DNA of 21,759 nucleotides from a virus. Below the pieces are notes generated by a model. The model saw only the letters and a program-made list of their open reading frames with translations, was not told where the DNA came from and made no database searches. This document shows, piece after piece, positions 7,346 to 16,740 of the stretch. The stretch is from the IMG/VR virus record IMGVR_UViG_3300017757_000190, positions 1 through 21,759 of that record; one strand, 5' to 3'. The position numbers and the translations under genes are program-made. Within the stretch, counting starts at the first letter, position 1. Each line of letters starts with the position of its first letter.

Positions 7346-8893
7346 ATGGCTAAACAAAGTATTAATAGAGGTTCAACTGCCAATGACGGCACAGGTGATA
7401 ATATCCGTGCAGGTGCTGGTAAAGTTAACGACAATTTTGATGAGATATATACAGCAATTGGTGACGGTACTACACTTAACTCTGGTAACTTTTTAACAGA
7501 TGTAAGTTCTAATACAGTTCAAAATAAGGTTATATCAGGTTCAGCGAATACTCTATCAAACATACCAAACTCGGCATTGACCCATGATAATATATCATTA
7601 GGTGGTGTTTCTATTCAATTAGGAACAACAGACGCTACGCCAGCTTTAGACCTTACAGACGCAACAAATTATCCAAGTGCTTCACTTTCAGGTACAGTTG
7701 CAAATACACAATTAGCAAATAGTACATTAGGTTTAATTGACAAATCAGCGACTTCAAGTAGTATTGCTTTAGGTGCTGATTTAACTTTAACTGGTGGTAC
7801 TGCTGTTGATACGGCAGTCGCAGGTTCGACTTATACGATTTCAGTTAATGGTATTACAAATGGCCAATTAGCAAATAATTCAATTCAGTTCGCAGACACT
7901 TCATCATCTACAAGTGATATCGCTTTAGGTGGTTCAATGCAATTTCTTGGTGGTTCAGGTATTACAACCGTTGTAAGTGGTAGTGATATGACTATTACAG
8001 CTTCAGGTCTTGCAAACTCAAACTTATCTGGTTCTGCTGGAATTACAAATGCTAATATAGCAAATCCTAATATTACAATAGGTGCAGATACAATTAATCT
8101 TGGTGCAACACAAACAACAATTACAGATTTAAATTTAGATGGTACTTCTTCTTTATCAGGAACAGGTAACATTGACCAAACAGGCGCAGGTTCAAAAGTA
8201 AGAGGTAACTTTGCCTCAGCGGCTACTCTACCTGCTCATGCAACATATTCAGGTATGTTTGTATTACAAGAAGATACAACACCACCTACACCAAAAGTTG
8301 CAAGTGCTGGTTCTTATATAGAATTACTTACAGAAAACTCATCCGTTTCAAAACACCAAGATGTTAATATATCAGGTGTTGCAGACGGTAATATATTAGT
8401 ATGGAATAGTGTACAGGCAAGATTTAACGCTGGTGATACAGCATTAGGTTTAGCACAAACTTGGAGAATAACAACATCAACTACCTCAACTGGTAACTCA
8501 TCTTATGCTGACGCTACTGCTTGGGAACACGCTGATGACGCATTATACAGTAGTAAAGGTACTTTGTTAACGCAAAGTTCAGGAATATTTACACTACCTT
8601 CAACCGGTCTATACCTAGTCACAGTTAATTTTCAATGGACTGGTGCAAATGGCGATTTCGTAAGAGTTGCTTTTTCTGCTACAGATAATAATAGTACATA
8701 TACACAATTTGCAGTATCCGAGGATAGTGTAAGTGCAGGTGGATATGGAAATAACAATTTAACATATATTTTCAATTGTCAAGACACGGCAAATGAGAAA
8801 TTTAAATTAGAACATAGTGGTTCAGGTAGTTCGCAGTTTTCAGGTAATACGACTATGAACAGGTCTCACTTTACTATTTTAAAAATCGGTTAG
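7346..8893 (+). CDS. Fibre-type structural protein with C-terminal C1q-like domain
   Basis: This is a 515-residue protein. The N-terminus, SINRGSTANDGTGDNIRAG then KVNDNFDEIYTAIGDGT, is the virion-attachment opening common on tail or baseplate fibres of marine T4-like phages. Residues about 60-340 are low-complexity Ser/Thr/Asn/Gly with repeated LANS, ITNANIAN and TNGQLANN motifs, consistent with an elongated beta shaft. Residues about 370-515 look like a C1q/TNF-type jelly roll: AQTWRITTSTT, then GIFTLPSTGLYLVTVNFQW, FVRVAFSATDNN, and a final MNRSHFTILKIG. Such domains trimerise and often bind receptors. It is inserted between the gp7-like and gp8 genes, a position T4 lacks. It has its own late promoter and ribosome binding site. 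Confidence 0.75.
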   Translation: MAKQSINRGSTANDGTGDNIRAGAGKVNDNFDEIYTAIGDGTTLNSGNFLTDVSSNTVQNKVISGSANTLSNIPNSALTHDNISLGGVSIQLGTTDATPALDLTDATNYPSASLSGTVANTQLANSTLGLIDKSATSSSIALGADLTLTGGTAVDTAVAGSTYTISVNGITNGQLANNSIQFADTSSSTSDIALGGSMQFLGGSGITTVVSGSDMTITASGLANSNLSGSAGITNANIANPNITIGADTINLGATQTTITDLNLDGTSSLSGTGNIDQTGAGSKVRGNFASAATLPAHATYSGMFVLQEDTTPPTPKVASAGSYIELLTENSSVSKHQDVNISGVADGNILVWNSVQARFNAGDTALGLAQTWRITTSTTSTGNSSYADATAWEHADDALYSSKGTLLTQSSGIFTLPSTGLYLVTVNFQWTGANGDFVRVAFSATDNNSTYTQFAVSEDSVSAGGYGNNNLTYIFNCQDTANEKFKLEHSGSGSSQFSGNTTMNRSHFTILKIG

Positions 8894-8901
8894 AAAACTT
8901 G

Positions 8902-8909
8902 TATAAATA
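8902..8909 (+). promoter_or_regulatory. T4-type late promoter TATAAATA before gp8
   Basis: This is an exact TATAAATA 24 nt upstream of ATG 8934. AAGGAAG at about 8915-8921 serves as ribosome binding site. The preceding 15 nt closely match those before the promoter at 1562. Confidence 0.75.
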
Positions 8910-8933
8910 TTGATAAGGAAGAAATAAAAAACT

Positions 8934-10403
8934 ATGCCAGCAATTATTACGAACAAATTTAGAATTCACAATAGTGAGCAATTTCACGAAAGCTTCACAG
9001 AAGCTGCAGGAAACACTTACTATCTAGGTATTGGTAGACCTCATCCGTTTACTACGACTACTAGACCTGACGGAAGAACAGAGAATTTAGGTACTGATAC
9101 AGCACCTATTACTCCTGTTGACGCAATTGCTGAAGAAGCATACATCTATGATGAATTGTTAGCGGCTAAGAAAATTGGCGCTTCAGATATATCATTCGTT
9201 GTTCCTAGAAGAAACTGGACAACAGGTACTACATATGATGTTTACAGACATGACTATGGTAGAAGAGAAACTGGTGGTACTAGTTTAATCACATCAAATT
9301 CAGGTGCGACTACTTTATATGACGCAACTTTCTATGTTAAGACTTCAGCGAATAGAGTTTATAAATGTTTAGACAATAATGGAAATGCTGCTTCTACGGA
9401 AGAACCAACAACAACATCAACAGCAACTCAATCTACAAGTGATGGTTACAAGTGGAAATTAATGTACACTTTAACTGCTTCGCAACAATCTAACTTTTTA
9501 TCAACTGACTTTATGGCAGTTGAAACGGATTCAACTGTAAATGGTGACGCCGTTGACGGTAAGATTGATATTTGTTTAGTTAAGGCTGCAGGTACAGGTG
9601 GTACAGCAGGTACACACACAAATATTCCTATAAGAGGAGATGGTTTAAACGGAAAAGTTTCTGTTACCATTTCAGCTGGTACAATTACAGACATTTCGGT
9701 AACTACAGCAGGAACAGATTACACAATTGGTTACATTACAGTTGCAGATATTAATGCTGCTGGCGGTGGTTCATTAATCAACGCAGAGATTGATGTAATT
9801 ATAGGACCAAAAGGCGGACACGGATTTAACGCAGTAGAAGAATTAGGTGGATTCTTTGTTATGTTAAACCAATCACTAGACGGAACAGAATTAGCAAACT
9901 CTGGTGACTATACTGCCGAAAACGATTTTAGAAAAATTGTACTATTCAGAGACCCCACATCAGCGGGTTCAGCTGCAACAGCAACTACAATGAGAGCAAC
10001 AACAGCTGTTCATTTTGCAAGTTCACCTACACCAGGTACATTTGTTGCAGACGAAAATATTACTCAAACTGGCACAGGCGCAACAGGTAAAGTAGTAGAA
10101 TGGGATAGTGCAAACAGAATTTTATACTTCATTCAAACAAGATTTGCGAGTGAAGGTGCAGACGCAAACGGAGACAACACATCATTTTCGGGAGCAGGAG
10201 TAATCACAGGTTCAACTTCAACTGCTACTGGTACACCATCAACAAGTACAACTGGAACAATTAATCAAGTATCAATCACAAGTGGGTATTCTGCTAGTGA
10301 ATTTGACCACGATAGTGGTGATGTTATGTATGTTGAGAACAGAGCGCCTATCGTTAGGGCGGCTGACCAGACAGAAAACATTAAGTTGATTATAGAATTT
10401 TAG
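8934..10403 (+). CDS. gp8: Baseplate wedge protein gp8
   Basis: This 489-residue protein is recognisable as gp8 from both ends. The start AIITNKFRIHNSEQFHESF with TYYLGIGRPHPF matches the T4 layout IVTSKFRTEKML with FITFGRSEPW. The end VMYVENRAPIVRAADQTENI matches the T4 ending IYMENRPPIIMAMDQTEEI as I recall it. FVVPRRNWTTGTTYDVYRHDYG corresponds to AVIPRRDWGDTRYP, and NRVYKCLDNNGN and DGYKWKLMYTL also align in kind. gp8 dimerises in the wedge and binds gp7 and gp10. It is longer than T4 gp8 (334) because of Gly/Thr-rich beta segments, including a TISAGTITDISVTTAGTDY unit and a GATGKVVEWD module near residues 370-400. The next gene starts 9 bases after its stop. Confidence 0.9.
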   Translation: MPAIITNKFRIHNSEQFHESFTEAAGNTYYLGIGRPHPFTTTTRPDGRTENLGTDTAPITPVDAIAEEAYIYDELLAAKKIGASDISFVVPRRNWTTGTTYDVYRHDYGRRETGGTSLITSNSGATTLYDATFYVKTSANRVYKCLDNNGNAASTEEPTTTSTATQSTSDGYKWKLMYTLTASQQSNFLSTDFMAVETDSTVNGDAVDGKIDICLVKAAGTGGTAGTHTNIPIRGDGLNGKVSVTISAGTITDISVTTAGTDYTIGYITVADINAAGGGSLINAEIDVIIGPKGGHGFNAVEELGGFFVMLNQSLDGTELANSGDYTAENDFRKIVLFRDPTSAGSAATATTMRATTAVHFASSPTPGTFVADENITQTGTGATGKVVEWDSANRILYFIQTRFASEGADANGDNTSFSGAGVITGSTSTATGTPSTSTTGTINQVSITSGYSASEFDHDSGDVMYVENRAPIVRAADQTENIKLIIEF

Positions 10404-10412
10404 GGGAGTTAA

Positions 10413-13400
10413 ATGCCAAGTCCAACTGACTTTAACCTCACGCCTTACTTTGACGACTTTAATGAGGATAAGAAATTTCACCGAATCCTTTTTAGACCAG
10501 CGTATGCAGTTCAGGCTAGAGAGTTAACACAATCACAAACTATTCAACAAAACCAAGTTGAAAGTCTATCAGACCACTTTTTCAAAAAAGGTGCAATGGT
10601 TATACCTGGCGAAATCTCTTATGATTTAAATTACTTTTCAGTCAAGGTAGAGAATTTAACAGGCACATCAATTCTTGCAAATTTTCAAAATGTAAAATTA
10701 ACTGGTGGTGCTTCAGGTATTGAAGCTGAAGTTATTAATACACAAGTTGCTGAAGGTTCAGACGCCGATACAATATTTGTTAAATACTTAAAATCAGGTA
10801 CAGATAACACTACTCAATCGTTTAATGATAATGAAACATTATCAGGCACGGCTACAATTGATGGTGTTTCAACTTCCGTTTCATTAACAGTATCATCTAC
10901 ACACACAGGTTCAGCTGCTTTCATAGCAGAGGGTACTTACTATATTAATGGTTTCCATGTTCAAGTAAATGCACAGACTTTACTATTAGACAAGTACACA
11001 AACACACCATCATTTAGAGTTGGTTTACAAGTCACAGAAAGTTTTGTACAAAGTACAGATGACGCAAGTTTATTAGATAACGCACAAGGTAGTTCAAATG
11101 TTAATGCTCCTGGTGCAGACAGATTTAAAATAGATTTAACATTAACAAAGAAAACATTATCATCTACGGAAGATAACAACTTTGTAGAATTGTTGAGACT
11201 ATCAAATGGCGTTTTACGAAACCTTGTTAGAACAACTGAATATTCAGTATTAGAAGATACACTTGCTCGTAGAACATTTGACGAAAGTGGGGACTATGTT
11301 GTAAGAAATTTTGATTTAGATATCAGAGAACATATTATTGATGGCGATAACAGAGGTGTATTTACACTTGCTCAAGGTGGTAGTGAAGCAAAAATGGCCG
11401 CTGGTTTATCTCCAGGAAAAGCATACATTCAAGGTTACGAAGTAGATACAATTGGTACACAATTTATTGATGTAGAAAAAGCAAGAGAATTCTCAACACA
11501 AAATAACTTTAAGACAAGATTTAATGTTGCAAACTTTGTTTATGTTAATAAAGTTTACGGCGCTCCTGATATAGGTTTCGTTTCTGGTTCAACAGAGGCA
11601 TTTAAACCTGTACAATTATTTAATGTTGCCAATGCAGTTAGAGGAACATTACCTTCAACTGACGGTGCAATCGTACCACAAGTAGGACAATCTAAATCAA
11701 GAGGTTTCGAATATCACGCAGGTACAACAGCAGCAAATATATTTTCAAGTGCTTCTAAAACAAGTGGCGTTTACAAACACTATCTATTTGATACTGAAAT
11801 GTTTACACATATTCATTATGCTGGTAATGCTTCATTTACAAACGGTGAAGTGGTAACTGGTGGTACATCAGCTGCAACAGCGATTGTACAAAGTGCTTCA
11901 ACAAATTATAATTCTTTAGCAGTAGCAGCTATAACAACTGGTGCAACTCCTCAAGTTCAGTTTGCTTCGGCACCTAAACTAGAAGAGGGTCAACAAGTTT
12001 CTTTTGATAGCCCTAGTTTTAATATTGCTAGTGTAGCAGTTACCTCAACAGATGTATTTACTGTAAGACAAATTTCAGGTAACAATTTTGAATTATTTAA
12101 TGCTGATGGTACAACAAGACCAAATGTGACATCATTCACAAGTTGTGGTAATGTACAACACGGTGTATTAGTTGTATCAAATGTAAAAGGTACTTTTAAT
12201 CCAGCAGAAACAATTACTGGTGCTCAATCAAGTTCAACAAGAACAATACAATCTGACATAGTTGGTTACAAAGCAATACAATCATTTAACTTTGGTGAAA
12301 CTAAATCTTTAGGTCAACCAGGTTCTCCAACTTATACAGCAGATACAGATAATTCAGATTTATATGGTGAAGTATTAACACTAACAGGTAATATTTCAAT
12401 CACAGCAGCTTCAGACGCTGTAATAGGTTCTGGTACTAAATTTACAACAGAGTTGAAAGTTGGCGATATCATTGAAATGATAGACGCAGGTGCTAATACT
12501 ATTCAAAGAGAAATAGAAGAAATTATTAGTGACACAAGTATTACTCTAACAGCTGTTATAGGTTCAGACGCAGTAGCGGCTTCTATACCAGTAAGAAAAA
12601 GAAGTAAATTACAAGAACCACAAAAAAATATTTCTTTATTTAAATTACCATACGAAAAAATTAAAACATTAAAGACTACTGCTAATGGTGGTTTAACAGA
12701 TACAAACTTTAAAATAAGAAGACAGTTTGTTGCTACACTATCATCCGGTACTGCTACAATTACTGCTGGTACTAACGAGACATTTGCTATCTTATCAGAA
12801 AACGATTATACGATTTCTGTTATTAGTGCTGGTTCTTCTTCTACTGCTGTTGTAGGTAATGTATTAAGTAATACAGGAACAAACCACGCAGGTGGCGACA
12901 TATTCACACTTGGCGGTTCTCCTACAGGTAAGACATTAGAATTAGATTACGGTACTGATTATGCAAATGCACAAATTAAAATTATTGCAACAGTAGACCG
13001 GTCTTCAGCAGGTTCTAAAACTAAATCAACTAACTCAAACGAAATTCAAGCAGTATCAAATCAAGTAGAAATTGAGAATGGTATTATTAATATGGGTAAG
13101 GCAGATGTTAAAACTTTAAATACAGTTTTCATGGCACCAGACTTTAGTACAGCTGCTACAACATCTCATGTAGATATTACAGATAGATTTATTTTAGATA
13201 ATGGTCAAAGAGATAACTATTATGACATTGGTAGATTAAAATTAAAAACAGGTGCATTAGTACCAACTGGTAGATTAAGAATAGACTTTGATTATTTCTC
13301 ACACGGCGCTGGTGATTACTTTGATATTGATAGTTATACTTCATCAGGTATTGACTACGAAGATGTATTATCTTATACGAGTGATACAAACGGTGACACT

Positions 13401-16400
13401 TATGATTTAAGAGATTGTTTAGACTTTAGACCTAGAGTAGATGACGCAAGTACAATTGATAGTGGTTCAGTTGACCGTTCTTTTGACGGCACAGGCGCTT
13501 CAATAGTAGATGTTGTTAAATTTAATTCAGATGTAACCTCTGACTTTGAATATTACTTACCTAGAATTGATAAAATATTTGTAGATAAAGAGGGTGCATT
13601 TAAAGTATCAAAAGGTTCAAGTGCATTAGTGCCACAAGTTCCTATGAATTTGGCGGGTGCATTACACTTGTACACAATAGAAATACCTGCTTACACATTA
13701 TCTACCGAAGATGTATCAGTTAAGAAAATTGATAATAGAAGATTTACTATGAGAGATATTGGTAAATTGGAAGATAGAATTCAAAACCTAGAATACTATA
13801 CTCAATTATCATTATTAGAAACTCAAGCACAATCTTTACAAATACAAGACGCAAGTGGTTTTGACAGATTTAAAAACGGATTTATTGTAGATAACTTTAC
13901 AGGTCACAATATTGGTGATGTAGGTAATGAGGGTTATAAATGTTCAGTTGACATGGCAAGAGGTGAATTAAGACCTATGTTTACAGAGGACATTATCGAA
14001 TTACAAGAAGCTGATGATGATGGTTCTGATATAGTAGCAACTGATAGAACTGACGGCAACTATGCAAAAACAGGTGACCTTATTTCGTTACCATTTACAG
14101 AGGTAACAATTGTTGACCAACCTTTCGCAAGTAAAACATTAAATGTTAACCCATTCGATATTAGAAGCTTTGTTGGCACAATAGAATTAAATCCACCGAC
14201 AGATGAGTGGAAAGAAACAGAAAGAGCCCCAGAATTAATTATCAATAATGTTGGTGGTTTCGATACACTAGCTTCAAACTTAGGCAATGCAGCTTTAGGT
14301 GGATTCGAGATTGGTACAATTTGGAATGAATGGCAAGACCAATGGACAGGTAATCCTGTTGACATTGCTTCGAGAGATACTTCAGGTCATAGAAGAGCAG
14401 GTAGAAGACTATTTGTTAATACTGAAATTACATCTACTCAACAAGCTAATCAAACTAGAACAGGTATCAGACAAACAATCGTACCTCAAACTGTAAGAAA
14501 CTCAATTGGTGACAGAATTATATCAGTTGCATTTGTACCGTTTATTAGAAGTCGAGTAGTATCATTTACTGCTACAAGAATGAAACCTAATACAAGAGTA
14601 TATGGATTCTTTGACAATGTTGATGTCGCTTCATACATTACACCATCTGGTGGTGCATTAGGTGGTAATTTAACAACAGACGCTAATGGTGCATGTACAG
14701 GTACTTTCTCAATTCCTGACCCTAAAGTAAATGCTAATCCTAGATGGAGAGCAGGTACAAGAGTATTCAGATTATCAAGTTCAGCAACAAATAGAAAAAC
14801 AGACGATATTCAAACGGCTGCTGAAGCAGATTATGTAGCAAGAGGTTTATTAGAAACAGTACAAAATACAATTATCTCTACAAGAGAACCACAAATTGTT
14901 AGAAATGCTGTAAATGAAGATAGAAGTATTACAAGAACAACAACAAGAGACGCAACTAGAACGATTGGTTGGGTTGACCCATTAGCACAAACTTTCTTGA
15001 TTGATGAACCAGGCGGTGTACAATTATCTAGTATTGATGTTTTCTTTTCTACTAAAGATGATAATATTCCGGTAACTTTACAAATTAGAGAAGTTATCAA
15101 TGGTTATCCTGGAAATAAAATTTTACCATTTTCTGAATTGTCATTAAATCCAAATCAAGTAAGTACAAGTGAAGACGGTGCAACAGCAACAAACTTTAAG
15201 TTTCCTTCTCCTGTGTTTATACAAGAGAATGTTGAGTATTGTATGGTACTATTAGCTAACTCACAAGACTACAATGTTTATGCAAGTAGATTAGGTGAAA
15301 CTCAATTAGGTTCTAATAGAACAATATCACAACAGCCATATGCTGGTGTTTTATTTAAATCACAAAACGGTTCTACTTGGACTGCTGACCAACAAGAAGA
15401 TTTAAAATTCAAAATTAATAGAGCAGAGTATTCTCTTAATCCAGGTACGGTTACTTTTGTAAACGAAGATGTACCAACTAGATTATTAGGTGCTAATTCA
15501 TTAAGAACAACAATTACATCAAATGTAATTAGAGTGTTCCATAGAAATCACGGTATGCATGGTTTAGATAATAATGTCACAATATCAGGCATTCCTTCAG
15601 GTACATACAATGGTATTCCTCACACAGAATTAAATACCACATTTACAAGTATATCAAATATCACATTAGACAGTTATGATATTACTGTGGTTACAAATGC
15701 TACAGCGAGTGGTGATATTGGTGGTACAGAAATAAGAGCAACAGAAAATAAAATATTAGATATATTAAACTTGAATGTACAGACTATGGAATTACCAGGT
15801 ACAGAAATTGATACAACTATTAGAACAACTAGTGGTCGTTCAGTTCACGGTGCAGAAACAGAATTTAGTTTGACTGCTATAGGTAATAAACAATCAGTTG
15901 TACCTAACGATAACATTTACTTTACAACACCTCAAATGGTTGCAAGTCCAATCAATGAGGCTAATGAGATGACAGGTAGTAAATCTCTATTTGTACAGTT
16001 TACTTTACAAACTACAAATAGTAAATTATCTCCTGTAATTGATTTACAAAGATGTTCAGCGATTGCAGTACAGAATAGAATTAATACACCAACAGTTTCA
16101 AACACACCTGACTTTGTTGCAGAAACAACAAGCACAGGTGCCTCTAGTTCGGCTGCGTATATAACTAGACCGATAACATTAGAAAATGCTTCAACAGCAT
16201 TAGATATTAGATTATCTGCTAATGTTCGTTCAAGTTCAGAATTAGAGGTTTTTTATAGAGTGATATCTTCAGCAGATACTAGAGATATCAGAGATTTGAG
16301 TTTTGTACCTTTTAATGGTGACGGTAAAGAAGATTTAGCCGTGACACCTGCTGAAGATGATACATCTTTCAAAGAGTACAAATATTCAGATAGTAGTATA

Positions 16401-16502
16401 AACGACTTTACAACTTTTCAAATCAAGATTGTGATGAAAGGTAGTATTTCATCATATCCACCTAAGGTGAAAGATTTAAGAGGAATAGCATTGGCACTAT
16501 AA
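10413..16502 (+). CDS. Giant DUF4815-like virion structural protein
   Basis: This is a 2029-residue protein with a strong ribosome binding site (GGGGAG). Its N-terminus, YFDDFNEDKKFHRILFRPAY then VQARELTQSQTIQQNQ (residues 12-48), is the hallmark of DUF4815 proteins of marine T4-like phages, which sit in the baseplate periphery. The next region is beta-rich, with GE-x-V-x-G-x-S-x-A-type modules near 474-496 and 594-618 and an IGSGTKFTTELKVGDIIEM unit. Residues about 1090-1140 include a coiled-coil-like stretch, RFTMRDIGKLEDRIQNLEYYT. The C-terminal third has jelly-roll-like ENVEYCMVLLANSQDYNVYAS segments. It follows gp8 where T4 has genes 9-12, so it may replace the gp9/gp10 fibre-anchoring parts. 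That functional equivalence is inference. The gene is intact. Confidence 0.8.
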   Translation: MPSPTDFNLTPYFDDFNEDKKFHRILFRPAYAVQARELTQSQTIQQNQVESLSDHFFKKGAMVIPGEISYDLNYFSVKVENLTGTSILANFQNVKLTGGASGIEAEVINTQVAEGSDADTIFVKYLKSGTDNTTQSFNDNETLSGTATIDGVSTSVSLTVSSTHTGSAAFIAEGTYYINGFHVQVNAQTLLLDKYTNTPSFRVGLQVTESFVQSTDDASLLDNAQGSSNVNAPGADRFKIDLTLTKKTLSSTEDNNFVELLRLSNGVLRNLVRTTEYSVLEDTLARRTFDESGDYVVRNFDLDIREHIIDGDNRGVFTLAQGGSEAKMAAGLSPGKAYIQGYEVDTIGTQFIDVEKAREFSTQNNFKTRFNVANFVYVNKVYGAPDIGFVSGSTEAFKPVQLFNVANAVRGTLPSTDGAIVPQVGQSKSRGFEYHAGTTAANIFSSASKTSGVYKHYLFDTEMFTHIHYAGNASFTNGEVVTGGTSAATAIVQSASTNYNSLAVAAITTGATPQVQFASAPKLEEGQQVSFDSPSFNIASVAVTSTDVFTVRQISGNNFELFNADGTTRPNVTSFTSCGNVQHGVLVVSNVKGTFNPAETITGAQSSSTRTIQSDIVGYKAIQSFNFGETKSLGQPGSPTYTADTDNSDLYGEVLTLTGNISITAASDAVIGSGTKFTTELKVGDIIEMIDAGANTIQREIEEIISDTSITLTAVIGSDAVAASIPVRKRSKLQEPQKNISLFKLPYEKIKTLKTTANGGLTDTNFKIRRQFVATLSSGTATITAGTNETFAILSENDYTISVISAGSSSTAVVGNVLSNTGTNHAGGDIFTLGGSPTGKTLELDYGTDYANAQIKIIATVDRSSAGSKTKSTNSNEIQAVSNQVEIENGIINMGKADVKTLNTVFMAPDFSTAATTSHVDITDRFILDNGQRDNYYDIGRLKLKTGALVPTGRLRIDFDYFSHGAGDYFDIDSYTSSGIDYEDVLSYTSDTNGDTYDLRDCLDFRPRVDDASTIDSGSVDRSFDGTGASIVDVVKFNSDVTSDFEYYLPRIDKIFVDKEGAFKVSKGSSALVPQVPMNLAGALHLYTIEIPAYTLSTEDVSVKKIDNRRFTMRDIGKLEDRIQNLEYYTQLSLLETQAQSLQIQDASGFDRFKNGFIVDNFTGHNIGDVGNEGYKCSVDMARGELRPMFTEDIIELQEADDDGSDIVATDRTDGNYAKTGDLISLPFTEVTIVDQPFASKTLNVNPFDIRSFVGTIELNPPTDEWKETERAPELIINNVGGFDTLASNLGNAALGGFEIGTIWNEWQDQWTGNPVDIASRDTSGHRRAGRRLFVNTEITSTQQANQTRTGIRQTIVPQTVRNSIGDRIISVAFVPFIRSRVVSFTATRMKPNTRVYGFFDNVDVASYITPSGGALGGNLTTDANGACTGTFSIPDPKVNANPRWRAGTRVFRLSSSATNRKTDDIQTAAEADYVARGLLETVQNTIISTREPQIVRNAVNEDRSITRTTTRDATRTIGWVDPLAQTFLIDEPGGVQLSSIDVFFSTKDDNIPVTLQIREVINGYPGNKILPFSELSLNPNQVSTSEDGATATNFKFPSPVFIQENVEYCMVLLANSQDYNVYASRLGETQLGSNRTISQQPYAGVLFKSQNGSTWTADQQEDLKFKINRAEYSLNPGTVTFVNEDVPTRLLGANSLRTTITSNVIRVFHRNHGMHGLDNNVTISGIPSGTYNGIPHTELNTTFTSISNITLDSYDITVVTNATASGDIGGTEIRATENKILDILNLNVQTMELPGTEIDTTIRTTSGRSVHGAETEFSLTAIGNKQSVVPNDNIYFTTPQMVASPINEANEMTGSKSLFVQFTLQTTNSKLSPVIDLQRCSAIAVQNRINTPTVSNTPDFVAETTSTGASSSAAYITRPITLENASTALDIRLSANVRSSSELEVFYRVISSADTRDIRDLSFVPFNGDGKEDLAVTPAEDDTSFKEYKYSDSSINDFTTFQIKIVMKGSISSYPPKVKDLRGIALAL

Positions 16503-16503
16503 T

Positions 16504-16740
16504 ATGAGTATTAGATTTTTAAAAGTCGAAGGACACGGCGATTTAATCAGAGATACAGGTTCGAATGGTATCATAAATACCAACAGGAGTGAATACGAGA
16601 TTTACATGAAAAGAACAAAGGCGAGACTAACTCAACATGATAAAATGCAAGATGTATGTAGAGAAGTAAACGACCTTAAAAAAGAATTGAGAGAAATAAA
16701 AGGTTTATTAATGAATATAGGTAAAAACAATGGCAATTAG
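16504..16740 (+). CDS. Small structural protein with C-terminal coiled coil
   Basis: This 78-residue protein starts one base after the giant gene. The first half, MSIRFLKVEGHGDLIRDTGSNG then INTNRSEYEIYMKRTKAR, resembles small virion-associated proteins that I recall following the DUF4815 gene in marine T4-like phages. The second half, DKMQDVCREVNDLKKELREIKGLLMNIG, has heptad-like spacing and should form a coiled coil. This suggests a linker or trimerisation clip for the adjacent fibre proteins. It overlaps the next gene by 11 bases, so the two are translated from one message. No enzymatic motif is present. Confidence 0.7.
   Translation: MSIRFLKVEGHGDLIRDTGSNGIINTNRSEYEIYMKRTKARLTQHDKMQDVCREVNDLKKELREIKGLLMNIGKNNGN

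Noticed and set aside
14060-14365. Minus-strand 101-residue frame inside the giant structural gene
   Set aside because: It is an antisense shadow in an intact 2029-codon gene, with no upstream signals.
16572-16579. CATAAATA late-promoter-like box inside the 78-residue gene
   Set aside because: It is a one-base mismatch within coding sequence in an AT-rich genome and has no new gene start at a useful distance. It shows that one-mismatch boxes occur by chance.
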